From the NCBI RefSeq assembly GCF_036346105.1, contig NZ_CP107811.1:1488001-1552000 (forward strand): DNA of 64,000 nucleotides, in the 5' to 3' direction. Each line of letters starts with the position of its first letter. Position 1 is the stretch's first letter. The position numbers and the translations under genes were made by a program. Below the pieces are notes generated by a model. The model saw only the letters and a program-made list of their open reading frames with translations, had not been told where the DNA came from and searched no databases. This document shows, piece after piece, positions 9,760-18,606 of this stretch. Source of the DNA: Streptomyces sp. NBC_00539 (GTDB taxonomy: Bacteria > Actinomycetota > Actinomycetes > Streptomycetales > Streptomycetaceae).

Positions 9760-10819
9760 CTCCCGCCAGCGCCCGGGCGAAGGCCGCCCGGCAGCGGAGC
9801 CAGTCCGGGTCGGGCGTGCCCGTACCCAGCGCCAGCAGCTTGGGCAGCAGGTCCGCCGAGAAGGACCGGGCCGCCTCCGCGGGGACCAGGGACGGCAGGT
9901 TGTCGATGGCGATCACGTCCAGCGGGCGGGGTCCGGCGCCCAGCCTGCGCACCGGGACCGCCCAGTCGGTGAGCCGGTCGTAGACGGGCAGCAGGTGCAG
10001 CGGGGAGCCGGTGTCACAGGTGATGTCGGCGATGACCGTGAGCCGCCGTTCCCGGTCCGGGTCCAGGTCGGCCGGGGTGAGGAAGGGCGGTACCGGGCGG
10101 GTGGTGAGCACCGCGTTGACCAGGATGTCGTGTCCGAGCAGGGCGGCCCGGTCCAGCCGTGCGGTGTCGTTCCGGTCCCACCGGGTCACTCGTACCCCGG
10201 CGGTCGTCAGGGCGTCACAGGCGCCGCGGGCGCTGCGGCCGTACCCCCCGATGACGAGGGCCCGTAACTCCCCTGCCGCGGTGGGGGCGTCCCGCGAGGT
10301 CCGTAATCGCGCGTCGAGTTCCTCGCGCGGGAGCGGGACCAGCGGGGCGACGAGCCGGCCGCGGGCGTGCAGGACGGCCAGGGCCGCGCCCGCGTACCCC
10401 GCCCAGTAGCCGAAGGCCGCGAGCCTGCGGCCCTGCGCATCGGCCAGGTATTCCAGGTCGAGCAGGGTGCCGCCGCCCGCGGCGAACCGCGCCAGCAGCG
10501 CCGGGGCGTCCTCCTGGCCCTTGTAGGCGTGCCCGAAGTAGACGTGCCTGTGCCGTAAACGCTCCGGGACGGGCGGCAGTTCCTTCAAGCCGAGGACGAA
10601 GGCGGATCCGGGCGCGGAGACGGCCCAGGCTCCGGCGGGCGCGGTCCGGCAGCCCGCCTCCTCGTAGTCGGCGAGCGGGAAGACCCGGTGTGGGGACTCC
10701 TCCACGGTGATCCGTACACCCTGCCGCACGAGCTGTCCGGCGTCCTGCGGGGTGAGGGGGGCGCGACGTTCGGTGGGCCGTGTCTCGGTGCGCATCCACA
10801 ACTGCGGTGACTGTGCCAT
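9707..10819 (-). CDS. Saccharopine dehydrogenase-like (alanine dehydrogenase/PNT family)
   Basis: 370 residues from the ATG at 10817-10819, close to the length of fungal NAD-dependent saccharopine dehydrogenase (Lys1). The N-terminus (LWMRTETRPTERRAPL) matches the substrate-binding motif of the alanine dehydrogenase/PNT N-domain. HVYFGHAYKGQ and LEYLADAQGRRLAAFGYWAG are typical of the Lys1 branch, and a Rossmann region starts at LRALVIGGYGRSARGA. The reaction would be lysine plus 2-oxoglutarate to or from saccharopine. Bacterial members often have unproven substrates. It overlaps the convergent GyrB-like gene by 53 bp. Confidence 0.8.
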   Translation of the reverse strand: MAQSPQLWMRTETRPTERRAPLTPQDAGQLVRQGVRITVEESPHRVFPLADYEEAGCRTAPAGAWAVSAPGSAFVLGLKELPPVPERLRHRHVYFGHAYKGQEDAPALLARFAAGGGTLLDLEYLADAQGRRLAAFGYWAGYAGAALAVLHARGRLVAPLVPLPREELDARLRTSRDAPTAAGELRALVIGGYGRSARGACDALTTAGVRVTRWDRNDTARLDRAALLGHDILVNAVLTTRPVPPFLTPADLDPDRERRLTVIADITCDTGSPLHLLPVYDRLTDWAVPVRRLGAGPRPLDVIAIDNLPSLVPAEAARSFSADLLPKLLALGTGTPDPDWLRCRAAFARALAGVSRSADRRSRRSGTAMP

Positions 10820-10940
10820 CGGCGGTACCACCTGTCTGCTCAAGGACGCCCCGGGGGCGTCCGCGTGCACCATGTGACCGGGCCTCAGGATCAGTTCACC
10901 GACGGGGTTCGGCAAGGAGTACGACAGTGCGAACGGGGGC

Positions 10941-12926
10941 TCACGATTCGGGCAGCAGGGCGCGCAGAGCGGTCCGCGCGCCCTGGGCGTAGGCGGCCCG
11001 GAGGGCCCCCGGGGGCATGCGGTCGCGCAGGATCCCGAGGGCGCGCGGCGCACGTGCGACTGCCGGGCGGGCGCGGCGCACCGCGCCCAGCAGGAGCGCG
11101 GAGCGCTCGTAGCGGCCCCCGGCGGCCTCCAGTTCGGCCAGCAGCTCGGCCGAGAAGGACTGTCCCAGCCGGTCGTCCAGGGCGAGCTGGGTCTCCAGGG
11201 CGCGCAGCAGTTCGGTACGGGCCCGCACCGGCCGGCCCGCGCGGGACGCGGCGACGGCCCGGGCGTACCGCTCCCAGGAGCGGGCCCACGCGTCGGCGGC
11301 CGGGGCGGGCGGCGTGCCCGCCGCCTCCTCTTCCTCGGGCGGTGTGCCCGCGGGACCGGTACGGGCGAGGGCCAGCGTCCGGGCGGCCCGCAGCGCCTCC
11401 CGGCCGGGCCCGAAACCGGGCTCGGCGGGCAGCAGTTCCAGTGCCTCGGCGTACTCGGCGGCAGCGTCCTCGTACCGTTCCTCCCACAGCGCCACCGTGC
11501 CGCGCACGTGGGCGAGGTAGGCCAGGCAGGCGTCCTCGCCCTCCTGTACGGCGGTGCTCCAGGCCTCCACCAGCAGCGGGTCGCAGGTGTCCGCCTCCCC
11601 GAACCCCGCCACCAGCCAGGCCGCCAGCCACAGCGCCCGGGCCGGCCGGGGCGCGGGGTGCAGGGCCAGGGCCCGTTCCAGATGGCGTCGGCCCTCGGCC
11701 ACCAGCCCGCAGGCCGCCCACAGGAACCACAGGTCGACGGCGACCTCCAGCGCGGCCCCCGGACCCGCGGCGGACAGCGGGTTCATCGCGGCCCGCAGCT
11801 CCGCGAGTTCCCGCACGGCCAGCTCGCGCGCCTGTATCTGCGCCCCCTCGCGCCACAGCCCGGCGGCCCGCCGGGCGAGCCCGCGCCAGCGCTCGTGGTG
11901 GCGCAGGGCGGCGGTGTGCCCGTCGCCGTCCGGGCTGTGCGCGAGGCGCCGGGCGGCGTACACGCGCACCGAGAGCGGCAGCCGGTACCGGCCCGGGTGC
12001 TCACCGTCGGCCAGCAGGGCGGGGGCCAGCCGGGCGAGCGCCCCGGCGGCGGTGTCCGCGGTGAGCTCCCCGAAGCCGCAGACCTCGGCGACGGCGGCCG
12101 CGTCGAAGGGGCCGGCGAAGACGGAGAGCCGCTCCCACAGCAGCCGCTCGGCGGACGAGGAGAGCCGCAGGGAGCGCTCGGCGTCGACCAGGGTGGCCCG
12201 GCCGGCGCCGCCCGCGAGGAAGGCCAGGGGTTCGCCGGTCAGCCGTTGCAACGCCTGGAGGGGCGCGTACTGGTGCGCGCGGCCCGCCGCGAGCTCCAGC
12301 GCGCCGGGAATCCCGTCCAGCACCCGGCAAAGGGCGGCCACGGCGGCGGCGTTGCCCTCGGTCAGCTCGAAGAAGGGGTCGGCGCCGCGCGCCCGCTCCT
12401 CGTACAGCCGCACGGCATCGAACCCGGTGATCCGGTCGACCGGCAGGGGTGCGGCGGGATCGGGCGGGGCGGGCGGCAGCGGCAGCGGCCGCACGGCGAG
12501 TTCCGCCTCCGCGGGCAGCGCGAGCCGGCGCTGCGAGGTGACCAGCACGCGCACCCGGGGCAGCCACCGCAGCAGGTTCTCCACCAGGGGGGCGGCGGCC
12601 TCGCCGAGCTGTTCGCACCCGTCGAGCACCAGCAGTGCCTCGCGCCCCGCGAGCCCGTGGATCAGCCGGTGCTCCAGCACCACCCGGCGGAAGCCGGGCA
12701 GGGTGGAGACGTCTACCCAGACGGTGTCGAGGCCGTCTGCGCCCGTGACGGTGCGGACCGCGCGCACGGCGAGCCGGGTCTTGCCGACGCCCGCGGGGCC
12801 GGTGAGGGTGACCAGGCGTTCGGTGGCGAGCAGCGAGGCGGCGCGGGCCAGCTCCCGACGGCGGCCGACGAAGCTCGACAGCTCGACCGGCACCGCCTGA
12901 CCCACGTCCGCAACGGGATCCCCCAC
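10941..12926 (-). CDS. STAND-type (NB-ARC-like) ATPase with TPR-like C-terminus, no HTH
   Basis: 661 residues from the GTG at 12924-12926 (GGGAGG 4 bp upstream). It opens with SSFVGRRRELARAA and a Walker A loop LTGPAGVGKTRLA, then a Walker B-like LLVLDGCEQL and GIPGALELAAGRAHQY, as in AfsR/LAL-family regulators. The remaining ~350 residues are helical, TPR-like repeats. Unlike most relatives it has neither an N-terminal SARP nor a C-terminal LuxR helix-turn-helix; it ends LRALLPES. It is therefore either a signalling ATPase working through a partner or a regulator that lost its output domain. It is divergent from a two-domain Lrp gene. The very long open frame continuing to 14843 is a GC-bias artefact. 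Confidence 0.8.
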   Translation of the reverse strand: MGDPVADVGQAVPVELSSFVGRRRELARAASLLATERLVTLTGPAGVGKTRLAVRAVRTVTGADGLDTVWVDVSTLPGFRRVVLEHRLIHGLAGREALLVLDGCEQLGEAAAPLVENLLRWLPRVRVLVTSQRRLALPAEAELAVRPLPLPPAPPDPAAPLPVDRITGFDAVRLYEERARGADPFFELTEGNAAAVAALCRVLDGIPGALELAAGRAHQYAPLQALQRLTGEPLAFLAGGAGRATLVDAERSLRLSSSAERLLWERLSVFAGPFDAAAVAEVCGFGELTADTAAGALARLAPALLADGEHPGRYRLPLSVRVYAARRLAHSPDGDGHTAALRHHERWRGLARRAAGLWREGAQIQARELAVRELAELRAAMNPLSAAGPGAALEVAVDLWFLWAACGLVAEGRRHLERALALHPAPRPARALWLAAWLVAGFGEADTCDPLLVEAWSTAVQEGEDACLAYLAHVRGTVALWEERYEDAAAEYAEALELLPAEPGFGPGREALRAARTLALARTGPAGTPPEEEEAAGTPPAPAADAWARSWERYARAVAASRAGRPVRARTELLRALETQLALDDRLGQSFSAELLAELEAAGGRYERSALLLGAVRRARPAVARAPRALGILRDRMPPGALRAAYAQGARTALRALLPES

Positions 12927-13052
12927 ACGCCCTCCCGCGATGCCCGCGCTGCGCACGACCGGCTGGTTCACCGATTGGGAACACAAAGAGAGATGATCGG
13001 CCGAAAGCCCGGTTGACAGGCCGCTGACCGGGAGATCCACCAAGGGGAGGAC

Positions 13053-14114
13053 ATGGATTCGGCCGTTTCCGCCGTGGACGACACCGACCGGGCGCTCGTC
13101 CACGCACTCCAGCTCGCGCCCCGTGCGAGCTGGGAGCGACTGGCGCCGGTGCTCGGCACCCGCCCCGATACCCTCGCGCGCCGCTGGGAGCGGCTCACCG
13201 GCGCCGGTGAGGCCTGGATATCGGGGCTCGGACTGCGTACGGGCACCAAGGCGCCCTGCATGGCGTGGGTGGAGGTGATGTGCGAGGCGGGGCACTCGCC
13301 GGCCGTCGGCGCGACCTTGGTGTCCGATCCGTACTCCCTGGGGCTGGAGCACACCACCGGCGGCCGGGACCTGCTGGCCTTCGTGGCCGTGCCCGACCTC
13401 CACGCGCTGTACCGGTACCTGTCCTTCCGGGTGCAGCGGATCCCGGGCGTGACCGGCACCCGCTCGTCGATGGTGACGGCGGTGCACCACGCCCCCGACC
13501 GGTGGCGCCTGGACCAGCTGACGCCGGCGCAGATCGGTTCGCTGACCGGAGGGAGCCGGCGCTCCTCGCCGCCGGCAGTGGCGCCGGCCGTCACCGCCAT
13601 GACGGAGGAGGACCGGCCGCTGGCCCTGGCGCTGGCCGCGGACGCCCGGCGCAGCGTGGCCTCGCTGGCCCGGGAGTGCGGGATGAGCGAGTCGACCGTA
13701 CGGCGGCGGCTGGGCCGGCTGGAGACGGGACAGGGCCTGCGCTACAGCTGCGCGATGGCGTCGGGGTCGTCGGGGTGGCCGGTGGCGGCGACGCTGTGGG
13801 CGGAGGTACCGGAGTACGAGGTGGCCGAGTGTGCCGCGGCCGCCATGGGGCTGCGCGAGACGCGGACGTGCATGTCCGTCAGCGGACGCTGGAACTTCAT
13901 GATCACCGCGCGGCTGCGCACCGTCGAAGGGCTGTCCCGCTACACCTCGGAGCTGTCCCGGCGGCTGCCGGGGATGCGGATCACGGACTCGGCGGTGGCG
14001 CTGCACGTACGCAAGTCGGAGGCTCAGGTACTGGACGAGCGCGGCCGGCGCATCCGGACGGTCACGCCCGACATCTGGGCGGACCTGCTCCCACCGCCGG
14101 AGGGGCCGGCTTGA
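13053..14114 (+). CDS. Two-domain Lrp/AsnC-family regulator
   Basis: 353 residues made of two consecutive Lrp/AsnC units. Each begins with an HTH-like region (about 8-50: DDTDRALVHALQLAPRASWE; about 190-240: LARECGMSESTVRRRLGRLE) and is followed by a RAM/AsnC effector-binding domain. The start at 13053 has GGGGAGG directly upstream. Such duplicated Lrp proteins are common in Streptomyces and may act as pseudo-dimers. It diverges from the STAND ATPase gene across a 126-bp promoter region and converges on the nucleobase permease across a very large hairpin. Confidence 0.88.
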   Translation: MDSAVSAVDDTDRALVHALQLAPRASWERLAPVLGTRPDTLARRWERLTGAGEAWISGLGLRTGTKAPCMAWVEVMCEAGHSPAVGATLVSDPYSLGLEHTTGGRDLLAFVAVPDLHALYRYLSFRVQRIPGVTGTRSSMVTAVHHAPDRWRLDQLTPAQIGSLTGGSRRSSPPAVAPAVTAMTEEDRPLALALAADARRSVASLARECGMSESTVRRRLGRLETGQGLRYSCAMASGSSGWPVAATLWAEVPEYEVAECAAAAMGLRETRTCMSVSGRWNFMITARLRTVEGLSRYTSELSRRLPGMRITDSAVALHVRKSEAQVLDERGRRIRTVTPDIWADLLPPPEGPA

Positions 14115-14120
14115 ACCGCA

Positions 14121-14207
14121 CGGGCCGGGGTACCGGCCGTGCGGCGGTACGGACGCCACACCCGCAGTGGGTGACGTCCGCACCGCCGCACGCGGTACCC
14201 CGGCCCG
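14121..14207. terminator. Very long bidirectional hairpin
   Basis: An 87-nt inverted repeat fills the gap between the convergent Lrp and permease genes. The outer stem is a perfect 15 bp (14121-14135 with 14193-14207). The inner stem is 18 bp with one mismatch (14138-14155 with 14175-14192), separated from the outer by 2 unpaired bases on one side. The 19-nt loop itself holds a CCAC/GTGG pair. It should terminate transcription from both sides. Confidence 0.8.
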
Positions 14208-14233
14208 CGGCCCCGGCCGTGCCGGCCCTGCCG

Positions 14234-15625
14234 TCAGTGCACGAACGCCGGTTCCGCTGCCGCTTCCGCGGCCGGTTCCTTCTTGGCACCGAGGTGGTTG
14301 AAGGCCAGGTTCAGCACGATCGCCACCACACACCCCGTGCTGATGCCGGAGTCGAGGACGACCAGCATGTCCTTGGGGAAGGCGTGGTAGAAACCGGGCG
14401 CCGCGATGGGGATCAGGCCGATGCCCACCGAGGCCGCGACGATCAGGGCGTTCTCGCCCTTCTCCATGGCCGCGCCGGCGAGGGTCTGGATGCCGCTGGC
14501 GGCGACGGAGCCGAACAGGACGATGCCCGCACCGCCCAGCACCGGCAGCGGGACCACACCGATGACGGAGGCCGCCATCGGGCACAGGCCCAGGAGGATC
14601 AGGATCCCGCCGCCGGCCGCGACCACGAACCGGCTGCGTACCTTGGTCATCGCGACGAGGCCGATGTTCTGCGCGAAGGCGCTGCACATGAAGCCGTTGA
14701 ACAGCGGGCTGAGCGCGCTGCCGAGGGTGTCGGCGCGCAGCCCGCCCTCGATGGTCCTGGCGTCCGCGGGCCGGCCCACGATCCTGCCGAGGGCCAGGAT
14801 GTCGGCGGTGGACTCCGTCATGCAGACGAGCATCACGATGCACATCGAGATGATGGCGGCGACCTGGAACTGCGGGGCGCCGAAGTGGAACGGCGTGGGG
14901 AAGCCGACGATGTCGGCGTTGCGGACGGCGTCGAAGCTGGTCATGTGCAGCGGGATCGCGATCAGCGTGCCGGCGACGAGGCCGAGCAGGATGGATATCT
15001 GCTGGAGGAACCCGCGCAGGAACTTGCGCATCAACAGCACGATCACCAGGGTGAGGGCGGCCATGCCGATGTTCTTCATCGAGCCGTAGTCGGTGGCGGT
15101 GCGGTTGCCGCCCTGCGACCAGTTGAAGGCCACGGGGAGCAGCGAGACACCGATCAGGGTGATGACCGTACCGGTGACGACGGGTGGGAAGAAGCGGACG
15201 AGCTTGCCGAAGTAGGGCGCGGCGAGGAAGCCGACGAGTCCGGCGACGATGATCGCGCCGAAGATGACGGGGATGGCGTTCGCGCCTTCGCCCTTGCCGA
15301 TGGCGATCATCGGGGTGACTCCGGCGAAGGAGACCCCGTTGACGAAGGGGAGTTTGGCGCCGATCTTCCAGAAGCCGAGGGTCTGGAGGAGGGTGGCGAG
15401 TCCTGCGGTGAAGAGCGAGGCGCCCATCAGGAAGGCGGTCTCGGTGGCGGAGAGACCGACGGCGGGGCCGACGATCATCGGCGGCGCGACGACACCCGCG
15501 TACATGGCGGCCACGTGCTGCAGACCGCTCGTGAACATTTTCAGCGGGGGCAGGGTCTCGTCGACCGGGTGCTTCTCCTCCGGTACTACGACTGCATCTT
15601 TGCGAAACCTGGGCGTAGCTGCCAC
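14234..15625 (-). CDS. Xanthine/uracil (NCS2) permease
   Basis: 463 residues from the GTG at 15623-15625, preferred because a GGAGGAA site sits 3 bp upstream; an in-frame GTG at 15649 has none. The protein is strongly hydrophobic with about 12-14 membrane segments. NCS2 hallmarks include the QHVAAMYAG region in helix 1 and SALSPLFNGFMCSAFAQNIG with the NIG element. It imports xanthine, urate or another nucleobase by proton symport. It lies downstream of the guanine-deaminase and uricase genes on the same strand, supporting a purine substrate. It probably has its own promoter, because hairpins at 15969-16010 separate it from the deaminase gene. Confidence 0.92.
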   Translation of the reverse strand: MAATPRFRKDAVVVPEEKHPVDETLPPLKMFTSGLQHVAAMYAGVVAPPMIVGPAVGLSATETAFLMGASLFTAGLATLLQTLGFWKIGAKLPFVNGVSFAGVTPMIAIGKGEGANAIPVIFGAIIVAGLVGFLAAPYFGKLVRFFPPVVTGTVITLIGVSLLPVAFNWSQGGNRTATDYGSMKNIGMAALTLVIVLLMRKFLRGFLQQISILLGLVAGTLIAIPLHMTSFDAVRNADIVGFPTPFHFGAPQFQVAAIISMCIVMLVCMTESTADILALGRIVGRPADARTIEGGLRADTLGSALSPLFNGFMCSAFAQNIGLVAMTKVRSRFVVAAGGGILILLGLCPMAASVIGVVPLPVLGGAGIVLFGSVAASGIQTLAGAAMEKGENALIVAASVGIGLIPIAAPGFYHAFPKDMLVVLDSGISTGCVVAIVLNLAFNHLGAKKEPAAEAAAEPAFVH

Positions 15626-15712
15626 GGCTTCCTCCGGTCGGTTGAACACGTCGCCAGGGACATGGGTGTCAGGGAGGTGGTGCGAAAGCTGTGCGAGTCG
15701 AGCCTGTGTTCA

Positions 15713-15802
15713 GTTGTGGCGGTGCCGGGAGTTGTGGCGGTGCCAGGAGTCGGGGCGGTGCGGGGAGTGGTAGCGGTGCGGGGAGTGGTGGCGGTGCTGT
15801 CC
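15713..15802 (-). repeat. 18-bp tandem repeat, five copies, upstream of the permease gene
   Basis: Five contiguous 18-bp units, the first being GTTGTGGCGGTGCCGGGA (15713-15730), followed by units at 15731, 15749, 15767 and 15785 with increasing divergence. It lies 88-177 bp upstream of the permease start, within the probable leader or promoter. The open frames it creates encode hexapeptide repeats (VVAVPG on plus, PGTATT-like on minus), but no start site supports a gene. Confidence 0.8.
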
Positions 15803-16084
15803 TGCCCCTGACAGATGCGGAAACGATTCGCCCGAGTCGTTCCCGTGGAGGGTGGTGCTGTGGCGCGGGCGCGGAGGCGGGGTGGGTTCCGGCGCGGTGC
15901 GTCGTTACGGCTCACCGTGCCCGGGAGCGCCTTCGGAAGGTTCGTCGGGCGCTTCCCGGGAACGGCTGCCGCGGACCCCGCTCGGGTCCGCGGCCCCCGG
16001 CCGGGGGCCGTCCCCCCCGGCCGGACTCTGGGGGTACCTCCCGGCGGTGGCCGGGCGGGGTACCGGCGTGGGTGGCCGGGGGGA
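15803..16084. other. Non-coding segment with hairpins between deaminase and permease genes
   Basis: No credible gene is seen here. It contains a perfect 10-bp hairpin, CCGCGGACCC (15969-15978) with GGGTCCGCGG (15984-15993), and directly after it a perfect 20-nt palindrome CGGCCCCCGGCCGGGGGCCG (15991-16010). Both follow the deaminase stop on the minus strand and should terminate it, leaving the permease as a separate unit. Confidence 0.6.
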
Positions 16085-17488
16085 TCAGGCCCGTGCGCAG
16101 ATGCGCGCCAGGCGCTGGGCCTCCTCCCGCGTGGACACGGCGATCGCGTCCTCGTCGGCGAAGAGAAGTCGGTTGTCCTCGACGATCTGCTTGCCGTTGA
16201 CCAGCGAGAGCGTCACCGGGGCGGCCGCGCCGAAGACGAGCGCGATGACCGGGTCGGCGATGGAGGAGTGGGCCAGCGTGCCCAGGTTCCACATCACCAG
16301 GTCGGCGAGCTTGCCCGCCTCCAGCGAGCCGATGCTGTCGGCGCGGCCGAGGACCTGGGCGCCGCCGTACGTACCCAGGCGCAGGGCCTGGCGGGCGTTC
16401 AGGGCGCGCTCGCGGTGGACCGGGTTGAGGCGGTTGATGAGCAGCGCGTTGCGCAGCTCGGTGTGCAGTTCGCCGGACTCGTTCGAGGCGGTGCCGTCCA
16501 CTCCGAGGCCGACGGGTACGCCGGCGGCGAGCATGTCCGGGACGCGGGCGATGCCGGCGGCCAGGCGGGCGTTGGAGGACGGGCAGTGCGCGACACCGGT
16601 CTTGGTGCGGGCGAACGCGGCGATGTCGGAGTCGTTCATGTGGACGCTGTGCGCCATCCACACGTCCTCGCCGAGCCAGCCCGTCGACTCGAAGTAGTCG
16701 GTCGGGCCCATGCCGAACAGTTCCTTGCAGAACTGCTCTTCCTCGACGGTCTCGCTGCCGTGGGTGTGCATGCGCACGCCCAGACGGCGGGCCAGCTCGG
16801 CGCCCTGCTTGAGCAGTTCGGTGGAGACCGAGAAGGGGGAGCACGGCGCGACGGCGACCTGGGTCATCGCGTCGAAGGAGTGGTCGTGGTGCTTCTTGAC
16901 GGTCGCCTCGGTGTCGGCGAGCGCGCCTTCGAGGGTCTCGACGGCGTGGTCCGGGGGCAGGCCGCCGTCCTTCTCGCTGCGGTCCATCGAGCCGCGGGCG
17001 AGGGTGAAGCGCACGCCCATCTCGGACGCGGCGCGGATGATCGCGCCGGAGAGGTCGCCGGAGCCCTTGGGGAAGACGTAGTGGTGGTCCATGGCGGTGG
17101 TGACGCCGCCCTTGGCCATCATCGCCAGGGAGCCCTGGGCAGCCGTGTAGGCCATCTGCTCGTCGATGCGCGCCCAGGTCGGGTACAGCGCGACGAGCCA
17201 GTTGAAGAGGTTGTGGTCGGTGGCCAGACCACGCGTGATCCACTGGTAGAAGTGGTGGTGCGTGTTGACCAGACCGGGGGTCACGAGGTGCCCGGTGCCA
17301 TCGATCCGGCGGACGACGTTCTCGAGGTTCTCGGGGGCCTTGCCCGCGCCGATGGACTCGATCCTGTTGCCGGCGACGACGATGTGACCCGAGGCGTACT
17401 CGGTGTCGTGGGCGTCGACGGTCGCGATCGCACAGTTCTCGATGACGATGCGCGTGGCGGCGCTGTCAGGGGCTGCCGATGCTGCCAT
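16085..17488 (-). CDS. 8-oxoguanine/guanine deaminase (amidohydrolase)
   Basis: 467 residues from the ATG at 17486-17488, which follows GAGGAAGCCC. An amidohydrolase-superfamily TIM barrel with metal ligands in GLVNTHHHFYQ, a second His in RMHTHGSETVEEE, HCPSSN, and the catalytic Asp in GLGVDGTASNESG. This set, and the match to actinobacterial proteins named 8-oxoguanine deaminase, indicate deamination of 8-oxoguanine to urate and possibly guanine to xanthine. Position between uricase and a purine permease fits. Guanine versus 8-oxoguanine preference cannot be decided from sequence. Confidence 0.88.
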   Translation of the reverse strand: MAASAAPDSAATRIVIENCAIATVDAHDTEYASGHIVVAGNRIESIGAGKAPENLENVVRRIDGTGHLVTPGLVNTHHHFYQWITRGLATDHNLFNWLVALYPTWARIDEQMAYTAAQGSLAMMAKGGVTTAMDHHYVFPKGSGDLSGAIIRAASEMGVRFTLARGSMDRSEKDGGLPPDHAVETLEGALADTEATVKKHHDHSFDAMTQVAVAPCSPFSVSTELLKQGAELARRLGVRMHTHGSETVEEEQFCKELFGMGPTDYFESTGWLGEDVWMAHSVHMNDSDIAAFARTKTGVAHCPSSNARLAAGIARVPDMLAAGVPVGLGVDGTASNESGELHTELRNALLINRLNPVHRERALNARQALRLGTYGGAQVLGRADSIGSLEAGKLADLVMWNLGTLAHSSIADPVIALVFGAAAPVTLSLVNGKQIVEDNRLLFADEDAIAVSTREEAQRLARICARA

Positions 17489-17636
17489 GGGCTTCCTCGT
17501 GCTTTCAGTGGCGGTGCGGGCCGGCAAAGCCCAGGTGGTTTGAGTGCCGGAGCCGGGGGCCGTGACAGCTGACAGTACTGCCGCCCCCTGGGGCGCGTCC
17601 GGGTGCCGTTTCGGGAAGTCGTGGAGCTGTCGCGAC

Positions 17637-17665
17637 GTCCCGGGGCCACTGCGGAGCCCCGGGAC
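17637..17665 (-). terminator. Terminator after the uricase operon
   Basis: Perfect 10-bp stem GTCCCGGGGC (17637-17646) with GCCCCGGGAC (17656-17665), just after the uricase stop on the minus strand. It separates uraD-uraH-uricase from the deaminase gene. Confidence 0.7.
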
Positions 17666-17677
17666 GCGCGTCCCGCA

Positions 17678-18601
17678 TCAGAGGTTGGTCATGTCCACGG
17701 GGATACGGGCGTCGACGCCGTCCCGCAGGACCGTCGCCTCGATCAGGCCGTACGGCCGGTCCGCGGCGAAGTAGACCTCGTTGTCGTTCTTGAGGCCGAA
17801 GGGCTCCAGGTCGACGAGGAAGTGGTGCTTGTTCGGGAGCGAGAAGCGGACCTCGTCGATCTCCGAACGGTGGTTGATGATGCGCGAACCCATCTGGTAC
17901 AGGGTCTGCTGGAGCGACAGGGAGTAGGTCTCCGCGAAGGCCTCGAGCATGTGCTTGCGGGTCTCGGCGTAGGACTTCTCCCAGTTCGGCATCCGCTGCT
18001 CGTCGTCCGACCAGTTGAAGCGCCAGCGGGCCGACACCTGGGTGGCCAGGATGCGGTCGTAGGCCTCCTTCAGGGTCGTGTACTTGTCCTTCACGTAACC
18101 CCAGAACTCGGAGTTCGTGGAGTTCATGACGACGAGGTCCTTGAGGCCGGAGATGACCTCCCAGTTGGTGCCGTCGTAGGTGACCTGAGTGACCCGGGTC
18201 TCCTGGCCCTGGCGCACGAAGGAGTGCTTCACCTCGTCCGACCCGATGAACTTCGAGTTGGCGTCGGAGGTGGGGATCCGGTCCCAGGCGTACTCCTCGA
18301 TCCGGATGCGCGCACGCTGGATCGGCTCCTGGCTGTTGACGAACCAGCGCGCCAGGTGGATGCCGAACTGCTCGGCGGACTCGATGCCGTGCTCCTTGGC
18401 GAACGCGTACACCGTGTTCTTGGTGGTGTCCGTCGGGAGGCAGTTGGCGTTCGAGCCGGAGTAGTGGACGTCGTCCATGTCGCCCGAGAGGGCGACCGAG
18501 ACGTTCAGGTCCTTGATGTGGTGGGTGTCGCCGTCCCGCGTGATCTTGACTACGCGGTTCTCTGCTTTGCCGTACTGGTTCTGGCCGAGAATCGTGGGCA
18601 T
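17678..18601 (-). CDS. uox: Urate oxidase (uricase)
   Basis: 307 residues, the normal length for cofactor-free uricase. It oxidises urate to 5-hydroxyisourate with release of H2O2. Two T-fold halves are visible, with the N-terminal Lys region (NQYGKAENRVVKI), the conserved Thr in LPTDTTKNTVYAFA, and the C-terminal NKHHFLVDLEPFGL with the active-site His. GGGAG lies 9 bp before the ATG. It is third in the uraD-uraH-uricase operon, 5 bp after uraH. The peroxide produced explains the linked catalase gene at 22517. Confidence 0.97.
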   Translation of the reverse strand: MPTILGQNQYGKAENRVVKITRDGDTHHIKDLNVSVALSGDMDDVHYSGSNANCLPTDTTKNTVYAFAKEHGIESAEQFGIHLARWFVNSQEPIQRARIRIEEYAWDRIPTSDANSKFIGSDEVKHSFVRQGQETRVTQVTYDGTNWEVISGLKDLVVMNSTNSEFWGYVKDKYTTLKEAYDRILATQVSARWRFNWSDDEQRMPNWEKSYAETRKHMLEAFAETYSLSLQQTLYQMGSRIINHRSEIDEVRFSLPNKHHFLVDLEPFGLKNDNEVYFAADRPYGLIEATVLRDGVDARIPVDMTNL

Positions 18602-18606
18602 GTCTG

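Noticed and set aside
10941-14843. A single 1300-residue minus-strand protein
   Set aside because: Only the part below 12926 has protein-like motifs. The rest is antisense to the Lrp gene and runs through the large hairpin and permease gene; it is open because of high GC.
15691-15830. Leader peptide gene made of the 18-bp repeats before the permease
   Set aside because: Open frames exist on both strands because the unit is a multiple of three, but none has a start codon with a ribosome-binding site.
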